From contig CAITVN010000210.1 of NCBI GenBank assembly GCA_903895855.1, positions 1 to 64,000 of the forward strand: DNA of 64,000 nt, read 5' to 3'. This DNA comes from Oligoflexia bacterium. GTDB taxonomy: Bacteria; Bdellovibrionota; UBA1018. The translations under genes and the position numbers were made by a program. Under the pieces are notes generated by a model. The model was not told the origin of the DNA. It saw only the letters and a program-made list of their open reading frames with translations, and ran no database searches. The stretch's first letter is position 1; each line of letters opens with the position of its first letter. Of the stretch, positions 41,560-50,010 are shown piece by piece.

Positions 41560-41728
41560 AGCCTCAACGCGGCAATACTCCGGGTAGTTTTATAAAGGAC
41601 CTCACGGTCACAATGACCCTCGCGCGGGCGCACGATGCGCCGATCCCGCGCGCGAGTACACGATGTAGGGGGCCATTTGAGGGTGAGGTCCTTTATAAAA
41701 CTACCCGGAGTATTGCCGCGTTGAGGCT
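41560..41728. repeat. 169-bp element with perfect 46-bp inverted arms
   Basis: Bases 41560-41605 are an exact reverse complement of 41683-41728, with no mismatch in 46 bases. The 77-base interior is GC-rich and holds two smaller hairpins: GGTCA-CAA-TGACC at 41606-41618 and GGCGCA-CGA-TGCGCC at 41627-41641. The latter is flanked by CTCGCGCGGG and a near-complement at 41645-41656. No ORF of note and no clear target-site duplication flank it. It sits in the 374-bp gap between fadB and a divergent exported-protein gene. It could be a miniature mobile element, a cruciform site, a structured RNA or an invertible switch. Confidence 0.95.
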
Positions 41729-41806
41729 GATTTCAGCGTTAGAGCATTTCGGTAAGTGCCAAATTTGTCAGAGGCTTTTGAGTGTCTAAAATGCTAACCA
41801 AGCGGC

Positions 41807-42457
41807 ATGTTTTGTGTACTGAGAATACCCAGAGTAATTCTATTACTTCTATTTCAATTAGGTTTTCTAAGCACCCCCTGTTTTAAGGTCCACCTCGCTT
41901 ATGCCGGCAATGCTGAGGTCGAAAAAAAACAAGTCGATTTCTACGCTGTTATCCAATCCGGAGGATACCTTGGTCTTGTGTCTTTAGGTACCGGATTTAC
42001 TGTTAAACAGATTTGGGATCTCAACCTTCAGCTTGGATTCACGCCTGCTGAACTCGCTGGCGAAAACATCACTCAAGCTTCGGTTAAAACATCTTTGCAT
42101 CCGTTTGCTTGGCATCGGCCCGAACTACAGATTGGTGAAGAATCGATTGATGGAGGTAATGATAAAATTGAATTTGATCCGATCTACCTGGGGTTCGGCT
42201 TAACTATTGGAATCGATGACGATTTGTTTTTGAAACTGCCATCACAGTATCCTGAAGCCGGTTACTACGCACCTACCGCCCTGCGATGGTTTCCGTTTGT
42301 TGGGTCAGCGGTCAGATTTAAATCACACGAAATTTTTGTGGAGTATTCAGTCAGCGACATTGAGCTCATGATCTTAGTTCGAGAGCACGATGAGCTAAAA
42401 CCCGAGGACTTTTTCAAGAGAGGGTCTTTGTCTTTGGGTTATCTTTATCACTTTTAG
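41807..42457 (+). CDS. exported beta-barrel-like protein
   Basis: The 216-residue product has a long hydrophobic N-terminal signal (cut near AYA-GN). Its mature part has alternating polar/hydrophobic strands (DFYAVIQSGG, LGLVSLGTGF, IYLGFGLTIG) and ends in an aromatic YHF. This is typical of outer-membrane beta-barrels. The family is not recognised. The ribosome site is weak (AAGCGG). It is divergent from fadB and lies 78 bases beyond the long inverted-repeat element. Confidence 0.7.
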   Translation: MFCVLRIPRVILLLLFQLGFLSTPCFKVHLAYAGNAEVEKKQVDFYAVIQSGGYLGLVSLGTGFTVKQIWDLNLQLGFTPAELAGENITQASVKTSLHPFAWHRPELQIGEESIDGGNDKIEFDPIYLGFGLTIGIDDDLFLKLPSQYPEAGYYAPTALRWFPFVGSAVRFKSHEIFVEYSVSDIELMILVREHDELKPEDFFKRGSLSLGYLYHF

Positions 42458-42514
42458 CATTGAGATTTGACTCTCTCGTATCAGTACTGATTGAAAAGGC
42501 GAAAGTAGGGCTTT

Positions 42515-43345
42515 ATGAGTTGGATGATTCGGTGTTTGACTCTCAGTTTGTTGATGGGCTGCGTTTCATGCGTTTTTACGCCGTGGGGCACTAACGTGCC
42601 TGATAGTTACCGGGACTTGAATAAGAAAAATATCGAAAAGATTGCCACTCAAAACCGGCCAGACTCTGATGGAATCAAGTTCATCGTTATTTCTGATCCG
42701 CAAGGCAGTCCGCTTACGGTAAGAGCGCTAATCAAGAAAATAAACGCAAGACCTGACGTAGATGACTTTGCGTTTATCACGGTTTTGGGCGATTTCACCA
42801 ACCAAGGTTTACAAATGGAGTATCAAATGATGATTGAGTCGCTACTCACTTCAGACCTTCCTTTTTTGGGGATTGTTGGCAATCACGACCTGATTTCGAA
42901 AGGAAAGACTCTTTATACTGAAACTTTTGGAGAAATGAATTTTTCTTTCGCCGCCGGCGGAGTGAAGTTCATCGCCTACAACGATAACCGCCTCGAGATG
43001 CCCGAAGTTCCCGATTATCGGTGGTTGGCCGGTCAATTAGAGGGCGACTCGAATCGACTGGCGACTGTCGTGATGGCTCACACGCCATGGCTCGAAACGA
43101 CCGATACTGATGAAAGAACCGCGATAAAACAGCTGTTTCAATCATTTGGAGTCGATCTTGCTATCTTCGGTCATGTTCACGAAGGGGGGTTTTTTGAAAC
43201 CTTCGGCATGAAAATGGTCGAAGTTGGGCAACTAAGTGCAAGCAATCTTAATTACGCCGTAGTTCAAATCACAAACGATAGGCAAGTCGTCATTGAACGG
43301 TGCGACTATGAATGCCATTCAGTGACCTATCAATCTCAAGATTAG
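42515..43345 (+). CDS. calcineurin-like metallophosphoesterase, probable lipoprotein
   Basis: The 276-residue protein has a signal with candidate lipobox LMG-C near residue 16, so it is probably anchored in the envelope. Metal-site motifs are GDFTNQG (about 91), GNHD (about 120), AHTP (about 187) and GHVHEG (about 220). The first motif, normally DxH, reads SDPQG near residue 60, so one metal ligand (His) is replaced by Gln. The substrate is unknown. Either one metal site is altered or Gln takes over as a ligand. Confidence 0.88.
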   Translation: MSWMIRCLTLSLLMGCVSCVFTPWGTNVPDSYRDLNKKNIEKIATQNRPDSDGIKFIVISDPQGSPLTVRALIKKINARPDVDDFAFITVLGDFTNQGLQMEYQMMIESLLTSDLPFLGIVGNHDLISKGKTLYTETFGEMNFSFAAGGVKFIAYNDNRLEMPEVPDYRWLAGQLEGDSNRLATVVMAHTPWLETTDTDERTAIKQLFQSFGVDLAIFGHVHEGGFFETFGMKMVEVGQLSASNLNYAVVQITNDRQVVIERCDYECHSVTYQSQD

Positions 43346-43431
43346 CTTTGCCTTGCGTGAGGCAATTCTTGCCGAGCCTCGAGTTCTGCTATTAGACGCG
43401 GCACCTGTACTCGTGTTACATTTGATTTCAG

Positions 43432-44085
43432 GTGACTCAGTTAACCACTTCAGTTTTACTCTTGGTTCTTTTTTTTAATGGTATTGCACAGCCCCTTGAG
43501 AGCTTTGCCGCCGCTTCTTCAGACTCGAAAATGACGGGAGGTTTCAACCTCATGCTAAATGGTGACCCCGCACCGAGCACTGGTGGAATGAATCTCTTGT
43601 TTCAACCGCTGAGCTTTGTGCAACTCTCTGGTGGTATCGGCGGCTACACAAATAGTCTGTCGAATGCACCGAGAAATCTTTGGAACTACACGCTGGGGGG
43701 ATTCGCCGGATATTTCTTAGCGGGAATTTCATACGTACTCACCGCAGGTTTACTCAATTGGGTCAGCGTTCGTGATTGGTGGCTCGTTCGCACCAATATT
43801 CCATCAAGTGCGGCCGCACCCAGCTCTCTTTCAACGCTGGGGTTCGGGGCCCGCTTTATGTTTCCCCAGTTTTCACTCTCACCGGTACTGGGCATTCATA
43901 GTTCACACCTTCACGTGATTGAAGGAACTCCACTTGGATTTTCTCAAGACGGTTGGCTTCAATACTGGGACCTCGGTCTAGAGTACCGCGGTCAAAAACA
44001 AGTTCGCCTTGGCGCTGGCTACCAGATTTGCCCCGCTCACCAAAGTGCTTGTGGAGCTTATTTAAACTTAAGTTGGATCTACTAA
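43432..44085 (+). CDS. exported protein, outer-membrane-like
   Basis: The product is 217 residues from GTG 43432, with a signal peptide cut near SFA-AA. The Gly-rich, Trp/Tyr-rich strands in the second half (LGFGARFMFPQFSLSPVLGI, YWDLGLEYRG) and the terminal Trp-Ile-Tyr suggest a small outer-membrane barrel. I recognise no family. The start is uncertain because only a weak AGG lies directly at the GTG. Its stop overlaps that of the convergent patatin gene by four bases. Confidence 0.65.
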   Translation: MTQLTTSVLLLVLFFNGIAQPLESFAAASSDSKMTGGFNLMLNGDPAPSTGGMNLLFQPLSFVQLSGGIGGYTNSLSNAPRNLWNYTLGGFAGYFLAGISYVLTAGLLNWVSVRDWWLVRTNIPSSAAAPSSLSTLGFGARFMFPQFSLSPVLGIHSSHLHVIEGTPLGFSQDGWLQYWDLGLEYRGQKQVRLGAGYQICPAHQSACGAYLNLSWIY

Positions 44086-45257
44086 CGGGTGTCGCACTCA
44101 AAAAATTTGAGAACTTCTTCAGATCGATTCATCGAATCTTGATAACCCAGTTCAAGTAGCTTTCTAGTGTAACTGGTATTGAATGCTAAGTAACTCAAAA
44201 AATCCCACCCACGCTCTTCATTCGCCCCTATTCCGCGCAAAAAATGCCTCAACACTCGTGGAAACTGCTGAAGCTGTTCGACCGCCATTTTTCCTAAATC
44301 TTGCGACGGTCGAAACGCTAAAATCGGAATTATTTTTAGTTTCGCTGGATGACTCTGTCGCTGCTCTTCGGTCATGAGACTTAACGTGGCGTTAATTCTT
44401 TCGATTCGCTCAAGATCAGTATCGAATGAATCGAGAAAAGCCGCATTGAGCAACACCCCCGCCATGTCGGCAACATTCACATGACCTTGTTCGAACGCTT
44501 GATTGATTTCGATCGTGTCACTTTCGGGGCGAAGGTAACGAATACCGATCGCGATGATTTTGCTCGCCCCCATGTGTACGGTCGGACTCATCGGAGCTTG
44601 CAATCGAATGCCGCCATCACCATAAAAACACCGACGAAGTTTGATCGGAGGAAATAAAATAGGAATCGCGGCCGATGCCATCACGTGCTCAACTGTAATT
44701 TTCTCACGTAGCCCGATGCGAGTACTTCTCGCCCACGGCTCGATCGATTGATTGCCTTCAAAAAAGCTCACCGCCGTGCCAGTGCCGTAATTGGTAGCAG
44801 AGACCGAGACCCCAAAAAGTTTGCCACTTTGCAGGTTCAACTCTAATTGAGAAAAATCAAGGTTCTGGTTCAAAAACTCTCGAAGCGGCGACGTCTCTAA
44901 TAGAAAATTTGTCGCATTCGCTGAACCGCCAAATCCGAGATTTCTTACCCAACTGGCACTTTGCTTACTAAAATACGCAAGGTCTGTACGGTAAACTTTG
45001 TCTTCTTTTAAATTCAACCACAATTGATACAACCGAGAAGTCGTCAAATCAAAAGAGTCTCTCGCGCAAGCCAGGTACGCCCCATTGAGAGCCCCCGCTG
45101 AGGTACCCGAAATCACCTGAAACGGAAAATCAACATTCACATTTTTTTCAGCTTGAATGATTTCAGAGATTCCACGCAGCACGCCCACCTGATAGGCCGC
45201 TCGTGCTCCACCCGCCGTGAGAACTAATCCCATTTTGCAGGGTTGTTGAACCGTCAC
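44082..45257 (-). CDS. patatin-like phospholipase
   Basis: The 391-residue protein has the patatin features: an oxyanion-hole glycine/arginine motif AGGARAAYQ (about 15-23), the nucleophile elbow GTSAG with S53, and the catalytic Asp in DGGIR (about 210). These enzymes hydrolyse acyl chains of phospholipids or act as esterases. The oxyanion motif has Ala where most bacterial members have Gly after Arg. There is no signal peptide, so it is cytoplasmic unless exported by another route. Its ATG overlaps the stop of the upstream LysM-like gene (ATGA). Confidence 0.92.
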   Translation of the reverse strand: MTVQQPCKMGLVLTAGGARAAYQVGVLRGISEIIQAEKNVNVDFPFQVISGTSAGALNGAYLACARDSFDLTTSRLYQLWLNLKEDKVYRTDLAYFSKQSASWVRNLGFGGSANATNFLLETSPLREFLNQNLDFSQLELNLQSGKLFGVSVSATNYGTGTAVSFFEGNQSIEPWARSTRIGLREKITVEHVMASAAIPILFPPIKLRRCFYGDGGIRLQAPMSPTVHMGASKIIAIGIRYLRPESDTIEINQAFEQGHVNVADMAGVLLNAAFLDSFDTDLERIERINATLSLMTEEQRQSHPAKLKIIPILAFRPSQDLGKMAVEQLQQFPRVLRHFLRGIGANEERGWDFLSYLAFNTSYTRKLLELGYQDSMNRSEEVLKFFECDTR

Positions 45258-45994
45258 CTAACCCCCAATAAACTGACCAAGTCATGCATTCTAGGCCATT
45301 TCAGCTCGAGTTCGTCAGCGACTTCGCCAGCTTCTACTTTTCTCTTCAAATTTTGTAGAGCTTTAATTTCGTAAACCCAGCTCGAGACCATCTCAGGATC
45401 GAGAGTTCTAATCGTTCGAAACTCGGTAAACGCGATCTCGAAATCTTCATTGTCAAAATGCTCGATCGCTTGTTCTAAATGGTCGGCCTGAGTTAAAACG
45501 AAGTCAGACTCGTCTTGATCTGAGAACTCATCGTCATCCTCTTCGATGTCTTCTGCGTCACCATTGGCGATTTCGTCGTTAGCTGTGCTAACCAGTACAG
45601 GGGGCGTAGGCTCAGATTTTGAAGATGCAACAACCGCCACTTTAGATTCGGGCACAATGATCGGCTTAGCCAAATTTGGCTCATTTCTTAACACAATCAA
45701 TTGTCGCCACTTCAGCCAATACGGGCTTTTGATTTGGTTCCACTCGGCGATTTCGCGCCACTGTTTCGAGTTGAAATAGAACCGTTCAGAGATTTCACTC
45801 AAACTATCGCCAAAGTCTGAGACCTGATAAACCCAACACTGAGGCAAGTCGCCGCAAGGCACCTTCTTTTCAAGTAAGTGTGTTTTCCAGCCGCGATTAA
45901 CAACCCAATCGTCTTGACTAGGTAGCGCGCCCCTAACGGGCTCCAGCGAAACCAAAAACAAAAGGCCTAGAATTTGAACAACTATCCGTCTCAC
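45254..45994 (-). CDS. exported LysM-like / helical-repeat protein
   Basis: The 246-residue product has a signal peptide (cut near VRG-AL). A domain at about 50-105 resembles LysM, with a YQVxxFGDSLSEISERFY start and a WNQIKSPYWLK segment. An acidic Asp/Glu linker (about 145-165) and a C-terminal helical region that could be a single TPR-like repeat follow. LysM binds glycans such as peptidoglycan, so a cell-wall role is inferred. It is translationally coupled to the patatin gene. Confidence 0.7.
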   Translation of the reverse strand: MRRIVVQILGLLFLVSLEPVRGALPSQDDWVVNRGWKTHLLEKKVPCGDLPQCWVYQVSDFGDSLSEISERFYFNSKQWREIAEWNQIKSPYWLKWRQLIVLRNEPNLAKPIIVPESKVAVVASSKSEPTPPVLVSTANDEIANGDAEDIEEDDDEFSDQDESDFVLTQADHLEQAIEHFDNEDFEIAFTEFRTIRTLDPEMVSSWVYEIKALQNLKRKVEAGEVADELELKWPRMHDLVSLLGVR

Positions 45995-46134
45995 CTTATC
46001 AGAAAGAATACTTCAATCAGACGTGATAGTAAATTGAAGTGAGTGATCTTACTTGTTGTCATTTTATTGACTAAACGACCCTGACTTTATCTATTTTAAA
46101 CTTAGTTTATTTATTGGTATTATAAGCACAAGAC

Positions 46135-47409
46135 TTGAAACGTAATTTAACCAAAATAGAAACGACGTCAGCCCCTCGCCGAACACTTCAGTCAGTCGCA
46201 CTGTTTGGGGTACTCTTGTGCCTTTCTGCTGATGGCTTCTCAAGCCAAGGGGCTGCCACTCAAAAGAAAACAGAAAAGTTGAGCAAGACACCAAAAGTAG
46301 CGGTTTCACCCAATCCAGCACCCCCAGTAACGCCCGTAACCCCCGTAAAAAAAGAAACCAAAAAAATTCCGACTGAAACGCTTATCAAAACCCTAGATAA
46401 AGCTTATTGCGATGTCGTACTGAAACCCGAAAAACCGAATCTGAAAAAGACAAAGTCTGTTAAAAGACCACCTCAGATTGTGCCGGCTGCCGAACGATTT
46501 GAAGTGTTGGCTTATGATACTCTCACCCAGCCCTCGATCAAAAAACTGCAGGCGGTCATTGTCGCTAAATTAGAAGCGAGAACGACTATTAATTTGAAAC
46601 TTTTGACCCCAAAGGCGACCTACATCTTTCGAAAAACCACATTCAAGCCAATGATCGACATCCTTTCATTCACTGTCACTTTAAAAGGTAAAGTCACTCC
46701 GATCTTGGTGACCGGTATTTCAGAAAAAGGAGAGATTTTTCGATTTCAAGCGTCTCTGAATTTTCCGGAATACGAGGAGTTCTTAAAAAATGCGAAAGCC
46801 CCAGTAAAAAAATACGGTTTTAGTGTTGCACTAGGCACCACTGCACTGTGGATCAATCAAACTGATCTTGAAAAGTATTTTGAAAACACCCCTACGCTTA
46901 AACTCTCTGCTCACTACACGTTGAAACCTAACCGTTGGCGGTTAGGGGTAAATACTTTTATTAATCTTTTTCCAATTTCGCGAACTAACACGAATATTAC
47001 GGCGCGATTTCTCGGGATAAACGCAAAAGTGATTTACACTCTTTCTCATCCAAACAGTCGTGCCACGTACACTGCGGGTTTAGGAGTTTACTACCTCACG
47101 ATGTTAGTGACCAACCGAGCCTTTGGCGTTCGAGATCTTTTCGGGCCAGAACTGATATTGGGTTTCTCTACCCCCATGACGACCATCGACCGTTTAGCCT
47201 TAAATCTCAAATTTTCACCGATTTCGGACGGAACGTTCTTGATGGGCTTGGCAAATAGAGAGATTGCCGTCAGTCTAGCCACGATTCGCACTCTCGAAAA
47301 ACTTCGAACGCTCGAGTTCTCAATAGATTACGCCAATCTCAAGATCGCTCTAGGATCAAAAATCATTGGGGCAGATTCTTTAACTGCCGGCGTGGGTTAC
47401 GGATTCTAA
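46135..47409 (+). CDS. exported protein with C-terminal barrel-like domain
   Basis: The only plausible start is TTG 46135, because no ATG lies near the signal-like segment (about 18-38). The 424-residue protein has a Lys/Pro/Thr-rich linker (about 42-80), a middle domain (about 95-220) and a C-terminal beta-rich region that ends in GYGF, suggesting an outer-membrane barrel. No family is recognised. A TATTAT element at 46118-46123 places the transcript start close to the TTG, and no ribosome site is visible. Its stop overlaps that of the convergent oxidoreductase gene by four bases. Confidence 0.65.
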   Translation: MKRNLTKIETTSAPRRTLQSVALFGVLLCLSADGFSSQGAATQKKTEKLSKTPKVAVSPNPAPPVTPVTPVKKETKKIPTETLIKTLDKAYCDVVLKPEKPNLKKTKSVKRPPQIVPAAERFEVLAYDTLTQPSIKKLQAVIVAKLEARTTINLKLLTPKATYIFRKTTFKPMIDILSFTVTLKGKVTPILVTGISEKGEIFRFQASLNFPEYEEFLKNAKAPVKKYGFSVALGTTALWINQTDLEKYFENTPTLKLSAHYTLKPNRWRLGVNTFINLFPISRTNTNITARFLGINAKVIYTLSHPNSRATYTAGLGVYYLTMLVTNRAFGVRDLFGPELILGFSTPMTTIDRLALNLKFSPISDGTFLMGLANREIAVSLATIRTLEKLRTLEFSIDYANLKIALGSKIIGADSLTAGVGYGF

Positions 47410-48656
47410 AATCGTTTAGCTTCAAAAATAGTGGTAGCAAATCGTGGCTGAACTTTTCGCACAATATCTGAGGCCAAAGCACCAGAAGCGGGGCCAGACT
47501 GAACTCCCAACATTTGGTGCCCGAAACACAAAACAAGATTATCGTACCCCGGTGCCTCACTGATCACCGGCACACCATCAGAAGTGCAAGGCCTCAGGCC
47601 ATTCCAAACATGATTCCAAGCAGTCGAATCGTCTAGTGTTAAAAACGTCTGCGCCCCCTTCCAGATGGCATTAAGTCGCCTCGTGTTGAACGCTGAATCA
47701 GGCTCGACAATCAATTCTAAAGTGCCTGCGATTCTCAAACTATTTTTTCTCGGGGTGATTGCGATCTTGCGTTCAACCAGCATGATCGGATGAGCCGGCA
47801 TTTTTTCAATCGGATCAGTGATAATCGCGTAACCTTTGCCGCTGAGTAATGGAATTTTAAGCCCTAATTTTTTGACCAGTTCTCGAGACCAACTACCAGA
47901 AGCAATGACCACTGAATCGGCCTTGATGACTCCTTGAGTGGTTAACACTTCGGTGACACGGTGACCGGCGGTTTTGAAAGAAATGAGCTCAGCTTGTTCG
48001 AGAAATTCAACTCCATTTTGCTCACAAAGTTTTCGTAATGCTTTCACTACTTCGTAAGGTTCAAGGTGAGCTTCTTTCGGAAAATACACGCCCCCTCTCA
48101 GACTTCCTTGCAAGGCCGGTTCAAATTTTTTCAATTCAGTTTCAGTAAGTTTCTCACCCGGGACGCCATAATTGGCGACCAGATTCATTTCATCTAGCGC
48201 AGTTTTCATTCCGTCGTCAGTTTGGGCCGCAAATAGCAAACCTTTTTGCTCAAAACCAAAGGGATGGGTTTTCTCAATTTTTGAATAAAAATCTAGACTC
48301 CATTGAGACATTTCTACCAAAGTGGGCACCACCGCGTCGCGATGTGAGGGCTTCATGTGCGAAACAAACTGAGTCAACCAAGTAGCTAACTGCAAACTCA
48401 ATCGAGGTTGTATATAAAGAGGCCCTTCAGGATCTCGCAACCACTTCATCGACTTCAAGAAAAGCCCTGGCATCGGCAAAGGCATCGCAAAACAAGGAGT
48501 CACCCAACCCGCGTTACCATACGAGCTGCCGTGACCGACTTCGCCTTTGTCAATCACAAGCACTTTAATTTTGTGTTTTGCCAACTCTAGCGCAGTCGAA
48601 CATCCAATAATTCCACCTCCGACCACAAGTACTTCGGTTTGCCATTTTTTTGACAT
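47406..48656 (-). CDS. FAD-dependent amino-acid oxidoreductase (DadA-like)
   Basis: The 416-residue protein starts with a dinucleotide-binding motif VVGGGIIGCSTALELA (about 11-26) and continues as a DAO-family oxidase/dehydrogenase. The segment GNAGWVTP near 47 and the C-terminal GLRPCTSDGVPVI block are typical of the D-amino-acid dehydrogenase DadA group. That group deaminates D-amino acids to keto acids and passes electrons to the respiratory chain. Other amine substrates, such as glycine or hydroxyproline, cannot be excluded. A hairpin (48704-48719) lies in its 99-bp divergent promoter region. Confidence 0.88.
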   Translation of the reverse strand: MSKKWQTEVLVVGGGIIGCSTALELAKHKIKVLVIDKGEVGHGSSYGNAGWVTPCFAMPLPMPGLFLKSMKWLRDPEGPLYIQPRLSLQLATWLTQFVSHMKPSHRDAVVPTLVEMSQWSLDFYSKIEKTHPFGFEQKGLLFAAQTDDGMKTALDEMNLVANYGVPGEKLTETELKKFEPALQGSLRGGVYFPKEAHLEPYEVVKALRKLCEQNGVEFLEQAELISFKTAGHRVTEVLTTQGVIKADSVVIASGSWSRELVKKLGLKIPLLSGKGYAIITDPIEKMPAHPIMLVERKIAITPRKNSLRIAGTLELIVEPDSAFNTRRLNAIWKGAQTFLTLDDSTAWNHVWNGLRPCTSDGVPVISEAPGYDNLVLCFGHQMLGVQSGPASGALASDIVRKVQPRFATTIFEAKRF

Positions 48657-48703
48657 AACGGACTCCTTTTGCTCGCTTCAGATATCAGCTTTTATTCTAA
48701 ACT

Positions 48704-48719
48704 ACCGAGCACACTCGGT
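48704..48719. promoter_or_regulatory. small dyad between divergent genes
   Basis: ACCGAG-CACA-CTCGGT is a six-pair dyad with a four-base centre. It lies between the DadA-like gene and the secreted deiminase gene. It could be an operator shared by the two. No T-run makes it a terminator. Confidence 0.35.
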
Positions 48720-48755
48720 CTTGTCGAGGCGAGATTTAGGCGATAGTGTTTAAAC

Positions 48756-49886
48756 ATGAAAACTCTAGCCAACCCCATCGTGCGATTTTTCTTTTTATCA
48801 CTGTTGATTTCATTTCAAACGCAGGCCGCGCCGCTTACCCGGCCACTACCGAACTGGGTTGATGAAACTCGAGAAACTAAGCACACACTTTCAGTGACGG
48901 ACTTTCGTTACACTCCCCCGCCCGTTAATCCTTTTGTGGTTCCGCCTGAATACGCACCCATGAAAGCCGTGGCAATGGGTTGGGCCGGCTACTCTCAATT
49001 ACTCACTCAGATTGCCATCGCAGTGAGCACAGCTGGAAACGCTGAGGTTTGGATGGCCGGAGGGCCGAGTGCGCTACCGAACGTGAGCGCAGACAAGTAC
49101 CACACAATCGCCTGCCCCGTTGATTCAGTTTGGATGCGTGACTACGGACCGTTTGGGTTTAGTTCGCTCACTGACCGAAGCCAAGATTTCGCACGACTCG
49201 ATAATCAATTAGGCATTATTGATACTCGTTACCGTCACGAAGCTTACCGAATTAACGACGATCGACTGCCCACCTGTTTAGCTGAATTGAACGGAGCCGA
49301 ACGCGTAGCCCCCAACTTCATCTTAGATGGTGGAAATTTTATGATTGATTCGGCCGGCTCTGTTTTCATGACTCGTCGGGTTTTGAATTGGAATCAACAC
49401 CTCACAGAAAGTCAGGTCACTCAGACTGTTAAAGCCTACTTTGGGGCAAAGCAAGTTCACCTCCTCGAATACGCTGGGTACCCGGGATCGCCGGCCGATG
49501 GCACTGGCCACATCGATATGTTTGCAAAGCTTCTCGATGACGAGACCGTAGCGATTGCCACTTCAGTGGTTGAGCCGTTCAAGAGTAATGGTGAAAATGC
49601 GATTCGCTATTTCTCTTCGCTCACCACTCCCAGTGGACGACCGTATCAAATCGTTGAGCTCAGGTCAGCCTACAACGGGCAAACTTGGTTCACTTACACC
49701 AATTCTCTCATTGTTAACCACGCACTGTTACTACCGACTTATCAGAATTATAAAAACCTCAATGACGAAGCCATTAAAACACTGTCGTCGCGCACTTCTT
49801 ATCAAGTCATTGGCATTAACTCGGACGTTTCTATCGGAGCAGGCGGCGCCATTCACTGCGTAACCCAGCAGATTCCGCAACAGTAA
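48756..49886 (+). CDS. secreted agmatine deiminase / peptidylarginine deiminase family protein
   Basis: The 376-residue enzyme belongs to the guanidine-modifying family. It has WMRDYGPFG (about 129), LDGGNF (about 190), GTGHIDMF (about 250) and a near-terminal GGAIHCVTQQ holding the probable nucleophile C368. Agmatine deiminases are normally cytoplasmic, but this one has a signal peptide (cut near TQA-AP), as do secreted peptidylarginine deiminases. It therefore converts an arginine-like substrate to a citrulline-like product outside the inner membrane. Which substrate it uses cannot be read from sequence. Confidence 0.9.
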   Translation: MKTLANPIVRFFFLSLLISFQTQAAPLTRPLPNWVDETRETKHTLSVTDFRYTPPPVNPFVVPPEYAPMKAVAMGWAGYSQLLTQIAIAVSTAGNAEVWMAGGPSALPNVSADKYHTIACPVDSVWMRDYGPFGFSSLTDRSQDFARLDNQLGIIDTRYRHEAYRINDDRLPTCLAELNGAERVAPNFILDGGNFMIDSAGSVFMTRRVLNWNQHLTESQVTQTVKAYFGAKQVHLLEYAGYPGSPADGTGHIDMFAKLLDDETVAIATSVVEPFKSNGENAIRYFSSLTTPSGRPYQIVELRSAYNGQTWFTYTNSLIVNHALLLPTYQNYKNLNDEAIKTLSSRTSYQVIGINSDVSIGAGGAIHCVTQQIPQQ

Positions 49887-50010
49887 AATTGGCGATCTAA
49901 CTGGCGCGCAGAGACACAGGCTAGGTAACTCCATTCGACTTTTTTATGACTTCGATCATCGATTTTTTTGTACCTTGTTCTTGGCGATCAAATTAGATAA
50001 ACCACACGAA

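Noticed and set aside
43350-43385. Hairpin GCCT-TGCGTG-AGGC as terminator after the metallophosphoesterase gene
   Set aside because: Four-pair stem without a T-run; too weak to support.
49887-50010. FNR-type box upstream of nnrS
   Set aside because: Only partial matches (for example TTGGCGATCAA); no TTGAT-N4-ATCAA site.
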